This document shows positions 38,052-46,778 of a stretch of DNA of 64,000 nucleotides, in pieces; position 1 is the first letter of the stretch; the number at the start of each line of letters is the position of its first letter. The notes below the pieces were generated by a model. It was not told the origin of the DNA. It saw only the letters and a list, made by a program, of their open reading frames with translations, and made no database searches. This stretch comes from Ignavibacteriota bacterium (lineage in GTDB: Bacteria; Bacteroidota; Ignavibacteria; SZUA-365). The translations under genes and the position numbers were made by a program. The stretch lies in the NCBI GenBank assembly GCA_016218045.1, contig JACRFB010000063.1, positions 1 through 64,000 of the forward strand. Direction: 5' to 3'.

Positions 38052-39431
38052 ATGAAAGACATCCTCGCGTTTTTTGCGGCGAACCGCGACGCGTTTCTTG
38101 CGGACCTCGTTACCTTCCTTTCCATTCCGAGCATCAGCACGAGCGACGAGCGCAAACCCGACATCGCCCGCGCCGCGGCGTTTGTCGAAGCACAGCTCAA
38201 AAACATCGGCATGCAGAACGTGACAGTGCATCCCACGAAGGGCCATCCGGTCGTGACCGGCGAGTGGCTCGGCGCGAAGGGCGCACCGACGGTTCTTATT
38301 TACGGGCACTACGATGTGCAGCCCGCGGAGCCGTTGGAGCTGTGGAATTCGCCGCCCTTTGAGCCGGTAATGCGCGATGGAAAAATCTTTGCGCGCGGAT
38401 CAGCCGACGACAAGGGGCAGGTGTTCATCCACTTCAAAGCCGTCGAAGCGTTCATGAAGACGCATGGCGCGCTTCCCGTCAACGTGAAGTTCATCGTCGA
38501 GGGCGAGGAGGAAATCGGGAGCACGAACCTGGCGGACTTCGTCAAGAAGAACAAGAAGATGCTCGCCTGCGATGTTATTCTGATCTCCGATACTCACATG
38601 ATGGGTGTCAAGGAGCCGAGCATCACCTACGGTCTGCGCGGTCTCACCTATCTCGAGATGACCGTCACCTCGGCGAAGGGCGACATGCACAGCGGCACCT
38701 TCGGTGGCGGCGTCGCGAATCCCATCCAGGTGCTGTCGGAAATCCTCGTCGCATGCAAGGATCCGAAGTCCGGCAAGATCAAGATACCCGGTTTCTACGA
38801 GGACGTTGTGCCTCTGACCAAGAAGGAGCGTGCGGCGCTTGCAAAACTTCCACACGACGACAAAAAGTGGGCGAAGTCGATCGGCGCCACCATGCCGCAC
38901 GGCGAACAGGGGTACACCACTGTCGAGCGCACGGGCTCGCGTCCGACCTTCGAAGTGAACGGCATCTGGGGCGGTCACACGGGACCGGGCGTGAAGACGG
39001 TGCTCCCCGCGCAAGCGCATGCAAAGGTATCGATGCGGCTCGTCGCGAATCAGGATCCGCTGAAAATCGCGAAGCTCTTCACCGCCTACGTCAAGAGTGT
39101 TGCACCGCCCACGGTGAAACTCGATGTGAAGCTGTACGACAACAACGGACATCCCGCGTTGACGCCCATCGAATCGGTCGGCATGCAGGCGGCGTCGGCT
39201 GCGATCAAGGCCGTGTACAAGAAGGAGCCCTTCTTCACGCGTGAAGGCGGATCAATTCCTGTTGTTGCGGACTTCCAGCACATACTCGGCGTCGAAGCAG
39301 TGCTTCTGGGTTTCGGCCTCCCCGACGACAACCTGCACGCTCCGAACGAGAAGTTCGATCTGGTGCAGTTTGACAAGGGTCTCGCGACGGCAGCGCATTT
39401 CCTCTCAGCGTTCGCCGAGCTGAAGAAGTAA
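38052..39431 (+). CDS. M20-family metallodipeptidase
   Basis: A 459-residue di-zinc peptidase of the M20/M25/M40 group. Metal and catalytic residues are visible: GHYDVQPAEP near 93 with the first His and Asp, SADDKGQ near 123 with the bridging Asp, EGEEEIGS near 156 with the catalytic Glu, ISDTHMMGVKEPSI near 188, and a late His in DDNLHAPNE. The dimerisation lid domain lies between about 200 and 340. It is probably cytoplasmic, as there is no signal peptide. A GGAG site 7 bp before the ATG decides the start. Confidence 0.93.
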   Translation: MKDILAFFAANRDAFLADLVTFLSIPSISTSDERKPDIARAAAFVEAQLKNIGMQNVTVHPTKGHPVVTGEWLGAKGAPTVLIYGHYDVQPAEPLELWNSPPFEPVMRDGKIFARGSADDKGQVFIHFKAVEAFMKTHGALPVNVKFIVEGEEEIGSTNLADFVKKNKKMLACDVILISDTHMMGVKEPSITYGLRGLTYLEMTVTSAKGDMHSGTFGGGVANPIQVLSEILVACKDPKSGKIKIPGFYEDVVPLTKKERAALAKLPHDDKKWAKSIGATMPHGEQGYTTVERTGSRPTFEVNGIWGGHTGPGVKTVLPAQAHAKVSMRLVANQDPLKIAKLFTAYVKSVAPPTVKLDVKLYDNNGHPALTPIESVGMQAASAAIKAVYKKEPFFTREGGSIPVVADFQHILGVEAVLLGFGLPDDNLHAPNEKFDLVQFDKGLATAAHFLSAFAELKK

Positions 39432-39457
39432 CACCGCGTACGATTCAACTGGTATTC

Positions 39458-39488
39458 ACGCCCGCGGGGAGTCGTTCTCCGCGGGCGT
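39458..39488. terminator. Terminator hairpin between the dipeptidase and the convergent methyltransferase
   Basis: A 13-bp stem with one G-U pair (ACGCCCGCGGGGA against TCTCCGCGGGCGT) and the loop GTCGT. The T run after it is short. Confidence 0.7.
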
Positions 39489-39502
39489 TCTGTATACAGG
39501 TG

Positions 39503-40711
39503 TTATTTCGACGTAGAGCCGCTTCCATCCACACGGCTACAGAGGTACACTACGTGTGTGTCGCCTATGCGGGTGCAGATCAGCACGCCGGCGCTGTGGC
39601 CGCGGAAACGGAAGCTGGCGCGGATCTGTTCGGGCAGGAGGCGGAAGCTGCGCTTTTTGATTTCTGTATGCGGACCGAAGTCGTGCGCATCGATCGCGTC
39701 CTGCACGCGGCGGCGCTGATAGGGCACAACCTCGAGTACCTCGAAGGCAGTGTGCCAGCGCGAGGCGCGAGGCAGCGTTGCGGAAATGCCGTACGCGATC
39801 CGTGGATCAACGGGGACGGATTTGTGCTCACGGAAATACTCCGCTACAGCCCCCGTGCGTATCACCGCTGCATGCGGTTCGATGAGATACTTGGGGCGCG
39901 TCGGACCAGGGACGGATGCAGCTTCATGTGAAGGAGACCACCGTTCACCAGTGACGGCATCCGCTGCCGAGACGTCCGGCACGTCGAAGCCGCGCAGCAG
40001 CAGTTGTTCCTTGCACTCGTCGCCGACAGCGAGAAAGCATTTTTTCCAGAAGGTGTCGCGGATATCCGCAGCGGGCGCGATCTTGACAACTGCCGTGATT
40101 TTTGTCGCGGCCGCGCGGCAGAAGGAGAGAGGAGGCGACATGCGTTCGGGATCGATGAGACGCGTGCCGTCGCTGCGCCGCGACGGATCGGCAAAGAGGG
40201 CTTCGTGCGGAGCGAAGGGACGCGTAGCCGCATCGTCTTCCGCGCGCGCTTTGATAACGGACACGTGCGTGCAACCGAGAGCGTGCATGTTGTGCTCGAG
40301 CAGGGCTGCGGTAACGGTATCGGCTTCGACGGCATGGACGGCGCCGCAGACTTGCGCAAACGCGTGTGTGTCGCTGCCGACACCCGCGCACCATTCGCGC
40401 ACTACCTCGCGGCCCGCAAACAGCGAGGCGTGGAAGGACGCAGCGGAGGCGGACGATGCTTGCTCCGCTCCCGTCCGTGTGTAGAGCGCCCGTGGACCAA
40501 GGGCCGTTTTCCCTGCCGCGCGCCGGCGCAGCTCCCACTGCTCGGCCGCCGCGGCGAACAATGCCGGCGGAAGATCGGGAAAGGCGGCACGCAGATGCGT
40601 TTGGATTCTGAGTGAATCCCTGTATTTTTCATGGAATTGACCGTACGCCGCATGTACGGCTTCAAAACGATCCGAGAGGAGAAAGTGAAGCTGTGCGTCG
40701 GTGAGTTCCAT
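39503..40711 (-). CDS. Class I methyltransferase with THUMP-like C-terminal domain
   Basis: A 402-residue protein. The N-terminal third is helical. A methyltransferase core follows (VREWCAGVGSDTHAFAQ near 105-121, VHAVEADTVTAALLEHN near 125-141, and ALFADPSRRSDG near 170). The C-terminal part (RPKYLIEPHAAVIRTG near 270, and FEVLEVVPYQRRRVQDAI) matches the THUMP-like domain known in a family of uncharacterised bacterial methyltransferases. The likely substrate is an RNA, by analogy. It is divergent from the TonB-dependent receptor, 76 bp apart. Confidence 0.82.
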   Translation of the reverse strand: MELTDAQLHFLLSDRFEAVHAAYGQFHEKYRDSLRIQTHLRAAFPDLPPALFAAAAEQWELRRRAAGKTALGPRALYTRTGAEQASSASAASFHASLFAGREVVREWCAGVGSDTHAFAQVCGAVHAVEADTVTAALLEHNMHALGCTHVSVIKARAEDDAATRPFAPHEALFADPSRRSDGTRLIDPERMSPPLSFCRAAATKITAVVKIAPAADIRDTFWKKCFLAVGDECKEQLLLRGFDVPDVSAADAVTGERWSPSHEAASVPGPTRPKYLIEPHAAVIRTGAVAEYFREHKSVPVDPRIAYGISATLPRASRWHTAFEVLEVVPYQRRRVQDAIDAHDFGPHTEIKKRSFRLLPEQIRASFRFRGHSAGVLICTRIGDTHVVYLCSRVDGSGSTSK

Positions 40712-40748
40712 ACACTTCGAAGATGATGCTGACGGAGCACGCAGGCGC

Positions 40749-40756
40749 TATGTTTG
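40749..40756 (+). promoter_or_regulatory. Candidate -7 element (TATGTTTG)
   Basis: A perfect TAnnTTTG match 31 bp before the receptor start, but no TTTG at the right distance upstream. Confidence 0.3.
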
Positions 40757-40787
40757 TGTTGTATGCCGCCACGACTGCAGATACAAT

Positions 40788-43025
40788 ATGCAAATTCGAT
40801 CTCTGATTCCGCTCCTGCTCCTCATTCTTGTCGTGTCTGTTCCGTTGCTCCGTTCCCAGGACCAGAAGGGGGGCGTTAAGGGTTTTGTTTCCGACTCGGC
40901 GAACGGTGAACGCCTGTCGCTGGTCAACATCGTGATCGTGTCGAAAGGCATGGGAGCCGCGACCGACCACAATGGTTTTTACTTCATCGGCAACATACCC
41001 GCGGGTACCGTCACAGTGCGCGCAACCATCATCGGATACCGCACCGTCGAGAGGCAGGTACGCATCGAGGCGGGTAAAATCGTGTCCGCGAACTTTCTTC
41101 TCGCGCCCAATCCCGTGATGATGGAGGGCGTCGAGCAAGTGGCCGAACGCCATGTGCGCTACGACACCGAGATTTCGACGCAGCCGATCGGCATACGCGA
41201 GATCGAAATCGTTCCCACCATCGTCGAGAAGGATCTGTTCCGCACTCTCTCCGTGCTGCCAGGCGTGGTGGCGACGAGCGACGTCAGCAGCCAGTTCTAC
41301 GTGCGCGGCGGCGGCGGCGATCAGAACCTCATCGTGCTCGACGGCATGACGATTTACAATCCCTTCCACGCGCTCGGCATCTTTTCGATCTTCGACGCCG
41401 ACGCGATCAAGGAGGCCGAGATACTGAAGGGCGGCTTCCCCGCGCAATGGGGCAACCGGCTTTCGTCGGTCATCAACATCCGCACGCGCGAGGGCAACAA
41501 GAACCGCTTCGCGGGAAAACTGAACGCGAGTCTCGTGGCGGGAAAGGTGATGCTCGAGGGTCCGACACCATGGGACGGATCGTGGATGATTGCCGGCCGC
41601 AAGAGTTTCCTCGACGACATGCTGCAGAAGTTCGTGAAGAGCGAAACACCGTTCGACTTCTACGATCTTATCGCGCGTGTGAACCACAGCACCGGCGAGA
41701 ACGGGCGCATCTCTTTCCACTCCCTGCTCAGCGGTGATATCATCCGCCCCGCGTCGGCCGTGGAACCGGAATACCTCTGGAACAACCGCGCCTACGGTCT
41801 TACCTGGTTCCAGGTGCTCGAGAACAAATACCTCATCGAGACCACCTTCTCGATGAGCGCCTTCAACGGCGAGCTGCGTCCGCGCGAGAATTCCTCGGTC
41901 ACCGCGCGCTCCTCGGAGGTGAACGACTCGTACTTCAACGGGGGCGTCACATATTTCCAGCAAAGCGGCGATATGTACGGCGCGGGTTTTATGTTCCGCT
42001 TCCCCGAATACAAGTATTCGTTTACAAACGCCGCGAATTACCGCCGCGAGATCAGCGAGCGCAACAGCGAAACAGGCATCTGGTTCCGGTACAAACTCAA
42101 GCAGCTCAATCCGTTCTCCATCGAGGCCGGCATCCGCTCCGATCTGTTTTCGGTGCTCTCTGCAAATTCCGGCGACGCTTTCGAACCGCGCCTCTCCGTC
42201 GGCTACGACGTCTCGGCCGCGCATTCGGTGAAACTCTCGTACTCGCGCGTGCACCAGCGCATGATGACGATCACCAACGAGGACGACGTGGTGTCGCTCT
42301 TCGAAACATGGATTCCGATCTCGTCCGACATGCCGTCGCAGCGCGCGGACCACTTTATCTTCGCCGTGGATGGCACCGCGGGTTTTGTTCCGGGACTGAA
42401 TTTCAACGTCCAGGCGTATTACAAGGACATGGCGAATCTTGTCGAATACAATCGCGACAAGGTCGATGCCAGCGATCCGGATTTTGTGTCCGCCGACGGA
42501 CGTTCCTACGGCCTCGAGTTGTTCATCGAGGAGAAGCATCCCGTGTATTACGGCTGGCTGTCGTACACGCTCAGTTTCACCGAGCGCAGCGTCGGGAACT
42601 TCACGTACTCGCCGCGCTACGACCGTCGCCACAACCTCAATCTTCTCGCGGGTGTGCGGCCCGGTGGGGGATGGGACATCGGCCTTCGCTGGGAATTCGG
42701 GTCTGGTCTGCCCTTCACGCAAATCATGGGTTTCTACGATCGCCTGTTGTTCGGCGGACTCTTCGATGGAACGGGATACGGCGGCGAAAAGGGGCTGCCC
42801 TACACGATACTCGGGGATAAAAACCGCGGCCGTCTTCCCTCGTATCACCGTCTCGATTTTAACGTCGCGAAGACCTTCCGCTTCGGCTGGGTGAACATCA
42901 TCGCCGAGGGCAGCATCATCAACGTGTACAACCGCAAGAACATGTTCTACTACAACCAGACCACGGGACAGCGCATCGACATGCTGCCGTTCCTCCCAAC
43001 CGTGAATCTGAAAGTGGAATTTTAG
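40788..43025 (+). CDS. TonB-dependent receptor with carboxypeptidase-like N-terminal domain
   Basis: A 745-residue outer-membrane receptor with a signal peptide (LIPLLLLILVVSVPLLRSQ). Residues about 25-110 are a carboxypeptidase-regulatory-like domain (GVKGFVSDSANGERLSLVNI). Residues about 135-230 are a plug domain: SSQFYVRGGGGDQNLIVLDG near 165, and INIRTREGN near 225. The remainder is a beta-barrel ending in the strand VNLKVEF with a C-terminal Phe. It imports an unknown ligand using energy from a TonB-ExbB-ExbD complex; such a complex is encoded 2 kb downstream on the other strand. The start is chosen for the signal peptide. Confidence 0.9.
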   Translation: MQIRSLIPLLLLILVVSVPLLRSQDQKGGVKGFVSDSANGERLSLVNIVIVSKGMGAATDHNGFYFIGNIPAGTVTVRATIIGYRTVERQVRIEAGKIVSANFLLAPNPVMMEGVEQVAERHVRYDTEISTQPIGIREIEIVPTIVEKDLFRTLSVLPGVVATSDVSSQFYVRGGGGDQNLIVLDGMTIYNPFHALGIFSIFDADAIKEAEILKGGFPAQWGNRLSSVINIRTREGNKNRFAGKLNASLVAGKVMLEGPTPWDGSWMIAGRKSFLDDMLQKFVKSETPFDFYDLIARVNHSTGENGRISFHSLLSGDIIRPASAVEPEYLWNNRAYGLTWFQVLENKYLIETTFSMSAFNGELRPRENSSVTARSSEVNDSYFNGGVTYFQQSGDMYGAGFMFRFPEYKYSFTNAANYRREISERNSETGIWFRYKLKQLNPFSIEAGIRSDLFSVLSANSGDAFEPRLSVGYDVSAAHSVKLSYSRVHQRMMTITNEDDVVSLFETWIPISSDMPSQRADHFIFAVDGTAGFVPGLNFNVQAYYKDMANLVEYNRDKVDASDPDFVSADGRSYGLELFIEEKHPVYYGWLSYTLSFTERSVGNFTYSPRYDRRHNLNLLAGVRPGGGWDIGLRWEFGSGLPFTQIMGFYDRLLFGGLFDGTGYGGEKGLPYTILGDKNRGRLPSYHRLDFNVAKTFRFGWVNIIAEGSIINVYNRKNMFYYNQTTGQRIDMLPFLPTVNLKVEF

Positions 43026-43053
43026 GCGCGGCGCCCGGATCCGCAGCACTGCC

Positions 43054-44466
43054 ATGACCGGCTCGCGACGCAACGATCTGCTCATCCCTTTCCTGATGGT
43101 GGCCTGCGACTTTGCCGCCATAGTCGGAGCTTTCGTCGCCTCGTTTCAACTGCGATTTATCGGTCCGCTGCACACCATCATCCCCGTCACGAAAGGATAT
43201 CCGCCCTTCGAAGGATATCTCTACGGAGCGCTCCTCGTCGCGCCCGTATGGATACTGCTTTTTAATTCGAAACGAACCTACCGTGCGCGCCGCGCGGCGG
43301 ATTTCAGCTCGGAGTTTTTTGCGATTGTGCGCGGCACGGGATTCGGGATGCTCGCCGTGATGAGTCTCGCATTCCTGTATCGGGACTTCTCGTACTCGCG
43401 CCTGGTGTTCCTCATCATCTGGCTGCTTTCCATCGGGTTCATTTTTTTCGGACGAGTGATGGTGCTCTCGTACGAGCGCTGGTTGTATCGCCGTGGACGT
43501 GAGCTTCGGAACGTGCTGCTGTACGGATCAAACGCTACAGCGCAGAATCTCGCGTTCTGGATGTCGCAGCAACCCGCGGCGGGGTATCGGATCATTGGAT
43601 ATGTTTCGGGAGAAGACGAACGGCTCGATCTGCCCGGTATTCCACGGCTCGGTTCACTGGACGATCTCACCTCCGTGGTGCGGGAATACCGTGTCGAGAC
43701 CGTGGTGGTGTGCCTCGATGCGCCCGATCCCGACGCGGTGAACACCGTGATGAACGCGCTGCTCGGGCTTAACGTGCAGCTCATGCTGCAGTCGGAAGTG
43801 ATCGGCATTTCACCCACGCGGCTGCGTGTGCATGAATTTTTCGGACTGCCGTTTCTGGGCGTGAAGGATGTTCCGATGACGACCTGGGGGCGCGTGGCAA
43901 AGCGCGCCTTCGACATCGCCTTCAGTTCTCTTGTGCTTCTGCTCTGCGCACCGTTCGCCGCGATTGTGGCTGTGCTGGTGTGGATCGAATCGGGACGGCC
44001 CATCCTGTACACGCAGGTGCGGATCGGACTCGACGGCAGGGAATTTCGACTGTACAAATTCCGGACGATGCGCATCGATGCCGAATCGGCCAGCGGCCCG
44101 ACGTGGACGCGCAAGAACGATCCCCGCATCACCCGCATCGGCAAATGGCTGCGCCGTTTCAGCTTCGATGAGACACCACAATTCCTGAACATTCTGTTTG
44201 GCCACATGAGCGTTGTGGGTCCCCGTCCGGAACGACCGGAATTCGTGAGCCAATTCAAGAATTACGTACCCAAATATCTGGAACGCCATCGCCTGAAAAC
44301 CGGCCTCACCGGATGGGCGCAGGTCAGCGGCCTGCGTGGCGACGTGCCGATCATCGAACGCACGAAATACGATCTCTATTACATCGAAAACTGGTCCTTC
44401 AACCTCGACATGCGCATCATCTTCAAGACGGTGCGCGCAGTCCTCTTCGGCAAGGATGCGTACTGA
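43054..44466 (+). CDS. Polyprenyl glycosylphosphotransferase (sugar transferase, WbaP/CpsE-like)
   Basis: A 470-residue membrane enzyme that starts exopolysaccharide or O-antigen synthesis by moving a sugar-1-phosphate to undecaprenyl phosphate. It has four or five N-terminal membrane segments, a Rossmann-like central domain (VLLYGSNATAQNLAFW near 152), and a C-terminal bacterial sugar-transferase domain from about 285. That domain shows KRAFDIAFSSLVLLLCAPFA, FRTMRIDAE, VVGPRPERPEF and GLTGWAQVSGLRGD. No other polysaccharide genes are next to it except the GT39 enzyme 11 kb away. It is 28 bp after the receptor gene. Confidence 0.93.
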   Translation: MTGSRRNDLLIPFLMVACDFAAIVGAFVASFQLRFIGPLHTIIPVTKGYPPFEGYLYGALLVAPVWILLFNSKRTYRARRAADFSSEFFAIVRGTGFGMLAVMSLAFLYRDFSYSRLVFLIIWLLSIGFIFFGRVMVLSYERWLYRRGRELRNVLLYGSNATAQNLAFWMSQQPAAGYRIIGYVSGEDERLDLPGIPRLGSLDDLTSVVREYRVETVVVCLDAPDPDAVNTVMNALLGLNVQLMLQSEVIGISPTRLRVHEFFGLPFLGVKDVPMTTWGRVAKRAFDIAFSSLVLLLCAPFAAIVAVLVWIESGRPILYTQVRIGLDGREFRLYKFRTMRIDAESASGPTWTRKNDPRITRIGKWLRRFSFDETPQFLNILFGHMSVVGPRPERPEFVSQFKNYVPKYLERHRLKTGLTGWAQVSGLRGDVPIIERTKYDLYYIENWSFNLDMRIIFKTVRAVLFGKDAY

Positions 44467-44468
44467 CC

Positions 44469-44780
44469 ATGATTCCCATCACCGTGTTCTACATCCATAT
44501 CGTCGGCGCTGCGTATGCGTTCGCGAAGAGTTACAGCGAGACCAAACTCTCCGACGCCTTCATGACACTGGCATTCATTGCAGTCATTTTTTCTGTGGGG
44601 TGGACCATCGCCGGTTTCATCGTGCGCTTCCTGATTCCCGACACGGGCGTGGGTCCGTGGCTCGACAGCGACGGTATCTCGCTGCTCATCGTCACCTGCC
44701 TCGAGGCGGTCATGTACCTCACATATTTCCGCACGTCGAAGAAGGGACGGCGGGCCGAGCCCCAGACGCCGGCGGCTTGA
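44469..44780 (+). CDS. Small three-segment membrane protein, unknown
   Basis: A 103-residue protein whose ATG follows the sugar transferase stop by 2 bp, so the two are coupled. Hydrophobic segments are PITVFYIHIVGAAYAF, AFMTLAFIAVIFSVGWTIAG and ISLLIVTCLEAVMYLTYF, followed by a basic tail. I do not recognise the family. It ends 3 bp from the convergent tonB-like gene. Confidence 0.72.
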   Translation: MIPITVFYIHIVGAAYAFAKSYSETKLSDAFMTLAFIAVIFSVGWTIAGFIVRFLIPDTGVGPWLDSDGISLLIVTCLEAVMYLTYFRTSKKGRRAEPQTPAA

Positions 44781-44783
44781 GCG

Positions 44784-45707
44784 CTACTGCAGGCGGAAGT
44801 TGAAGACGCCTGTCGCTTCCTGATCGCCCGAAGCGCTGTTCGCGGGTAGGCGATTGAAGCGCCACGCGCGCACTGCCGCGAGCACTGCGTCGTCAAACGC
44901 GGGCGCCGCCTTCTGCACGATGGTCACAGCATACACGCTGCCGTCGGGGCGGACGCGGAAACGTGCCCGCACCTGCGCGCTGCGCTGCGCGTCGCGCGGG
45001 AATGCCGGGAGCTGGCCCGATATGCGTGTGCGTGAAGCACCCGCGCCCCAGTCCAGCGACACGCCGGCGCGTGGTGTGGCGCTCAGTTCGCCGGTGTTTT
45101 GTGTGCCGGAACCGTCGGGTGTGCCGGGTTTGTCGCGCTGTTGCGTGCTCCCCTCGATTCCGGGCAGCGTGGTTTCGCGGCGCTGACCGGTGCCTGCCGG
45201 CACCCCCGGATTCGATCGCGTCTGCATGTCGCTTGCTGCACCGCGCGTGCCGCTGCTGCTGCCGCGTTCCGCAAAATCGACGGCATCCATGCTTCGAGGA
45301 CGCGGAGGCACGGGAGCGGTCTTGGGTGGTGTGTTCGAACCTTGCGCGGGGCTCTGTACTCCTGAGGTCGGCGACGTCCGTTGCGCCGTGGGTGAGGTAC
45401 GCTGTGCGCGTTGCGCCGAAGCTGCCGGAGTCCGGGGTGTCGTGCGTGCCGCGGGTGTGCGGGCGGGAGCGGCACTGCGGCGCTGTGCTGGTGCGGGTGT
45501 GATAGCCGGCGTCGTGGGTGCGATTCGTTTTTCTGGTGCCGGTGCAACAACGTCAGGGGGGGCGGCAGGAGCGGCAAAAAGCAGTTCCACCTCCGAAGGC
45601 GGCGGTATCTCATTTTGCACGGTGAGCAGCAGCGCAAGAAGAAACAGCAGCGCGTGTGTGCCGATGGATACGGCCCAGCTCGTCCTATCGTCGGATCGCG
45701 CGGTCAT
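44784..45707 (-). CDS. TonB-like energy transducer
   Basis: A 307-residue protein with one N-terminal membrane anchor (VSIGTHALLFLLALLLTV), a long Pro/Ala/Thr/Arg-rich periplasmic linker, and a C-terminal TonB domain. The domain reads FPRDAQRSAQVRARFRVRPDGSVYAVTI, with VRAWRFNRLPAN near the end. It would carry energy from ExbBD to outer-membrane partners. It is the last gene of a six-gene operon and its ATG overlaps the exbD stop by 4 bp. The linker is unusually rich in Thr-Pro and Ala-Arg rather than Glu-Pro/Lys-Pro. Confidence 0.88.
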   Translation of the reverse strand: MTARSDDRTSWAVSIGTHALLFLLALLLTVQNEIPPPSEVELLFAAPAAPPDVVAPAPEKRIAPTTPAITPAPAQRRSAAPARTPAARTTPRTPAASAQRAQRTSPTAQRTSPTSGVQSPAQGSNTPPKTAPVPPRPRSMDAVDFAERGSSSGTRGAASDMQTRSNPGVPAGTGQRRETTLPGIEGSTQQRDKPGTPDGSGTQNTGELSATPRAGVSLDWGAGASRTRISGQLPAFPRDAQRSAQVRARFRVRPDGSVYAVTIVQKAAPAFDDAVLAAVRAWRFNRLPANSASGDQEATGVFNFRLQ

Positions 45708-46120
45708 GGCGCTGTCGCCGCCTCGCGTGTCGAGATGAAAAACCGTGCGACACCCAGGCCCCTGGCCTCGTCCATGATACGCACCGCATTCTGAAACGGC
45801 ACTTCCTTGTCCGCCGCAAGCACGATTGTTTGTTTCGCGGGTTCGGTGAGCAGGGCGCGCAGTTGCCCCGCGAAGGCCTCCGCCGTGGTCTCGGTGTCGT
45901 TGATCAGAATGCGGCCGCTCTTTTCCAACGTCACGGTCACCGTGCCCTGCTCGGTCGCCTGCGCGTTCCGCGCATCCGGCAATTTCACGGTCAGGGATTT
46001 GGTCGCGATGAACGACGAGGTGAGCAGAAAAAAGATGAGCAACAACAGTACGATGTCCGTCAGCGACGAGTAACTGAAGGCCGACAGGGTTGTGTGTGTC
46101 TGCGGAAGTCTGATTCTCAT
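45704..46120 (-). CDS. exbD: ExbD/TolR-like proton-channel protein
   Basis: A 138-residue protein with one membrane helix containing the essential Asp (SLTDIVLLLLIFFLLTSSF near 18-36) and a periplasmic domain (TVTVTLEKSGRILINDTETT and IVLAADKEVPFQNAVRIMD). With ExbB it forms the proton-driven stator. The start ATG at 46120 has AGGAG 8 bp upstream. It is 25 bp after exbB and overlaps tonB. Confidence 0.92.
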   Translation of the reverse strand: MRIRLPQTHTTLSAFSYSSLTDIVLLLLIFFLLTSSFIATKSLTVKLPDARNAQATEQGTVTVTLEKSGRILINDTETTAEAFAGQLRALLTEPAKQTIVLAADKEVPFQNAVRIMDEARGLGVARFFISTREAATAP

Positions 46121-46145
46121 GCTGACATCTCCTGCCACGCCGGTG

Positions 46146-46778
46146 TCAGCGCTGCGCGCCGCGCGTGGTGTCGGCGGCGGCGATGTCGAGGAAATCGTTG
46201 CAGCTATTCTCGGTCTCGAACACGAAATGGCTGATGCGGTTCACAAAATAGTTGTACATGAAATACGCGGGAATACCGACGATCAATCCGTACGCTGTTG
46301 TGATGAGCGCCTCCCAGATGCCCGAGGCAAGCATGGTCGGATTCACGATGCCCTGATTCAACTCCACGGCGCGGAACGCGGCGATCATGCCGGTCACGGT
46401 GCCGAGGAAACCGAGGAGGGGGGCGATGCCTGCCACCGACGCAAGAAGTCCGAGTCCACGCTCGAGTTTGTACACCTCGTTGCGTGCCGCCGCGTCGATG
46501 GCGTCGCGCACATCTTGCGAGGTGCCCTTCAATTTGAGGAGACCGCTGCGCAATATGCTCGCGAGTGGAGTATTTGCTTGCGCGCACAACGACAGCGCCG
46601 CGGAGATGTCGCCGCCCTGCAGCACGCTGCGGATCTGTAAAATGAATTTGCCGCCGTCGACTTTCGCGCGCGACAGCACGATGAACTTCTGCACGATGAT
46701 GTACAGTGCCAGTATGGAACTTGCGAGAATGAACCACATGATGGTTCCTCCGCGAAGGAAAAGATCAAGAAGCGTCAT
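46146..46778 (-). CDS. exbB: ExbB/TolQ/MotA-type proton-channel protein
   Basis: A 210-residue protein with three membrane helices: near the N-terminus (TIMWFILASSILALYIIVQKF), and two in the C-terminal half. The latter include VAGIAPLLGFLGTVTGMIAAF near 112-132 and WEALITTAYGLIVGIPAYFMY near 162. The GxLGTVxGM loop and the Thr in the last helix are family hallmarks. Its ATG overlaps the stop of the HU-like gene by 4 bp. Confidence 0.93.
   Translation of the reverse strand: MTLLDLFLRGGTIMWFILASSILALYIIVQKFIVLSRAKVDGGKFILQIRSVLQGGDISAALSLCAQANTPLASILRSGLLKLKGTSQDVRDAIDAAARNEVYKLERGLGLLASVAGIAPLLGFLGTVTGMIAAFRAVELNQGIVNPTMLASGIWEALITTAYGLIVGIPAYFMYNYFVNRISHFVFETENSCNDFLDIAAADTTRGAQR

Noticed and set aside
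40620-40630. TATTTTT box as promoter of the TonB-dependent receptor
   Set aside because: It lies inside the divergent methyltransferase gene and more than 150 bp from the receptor start.
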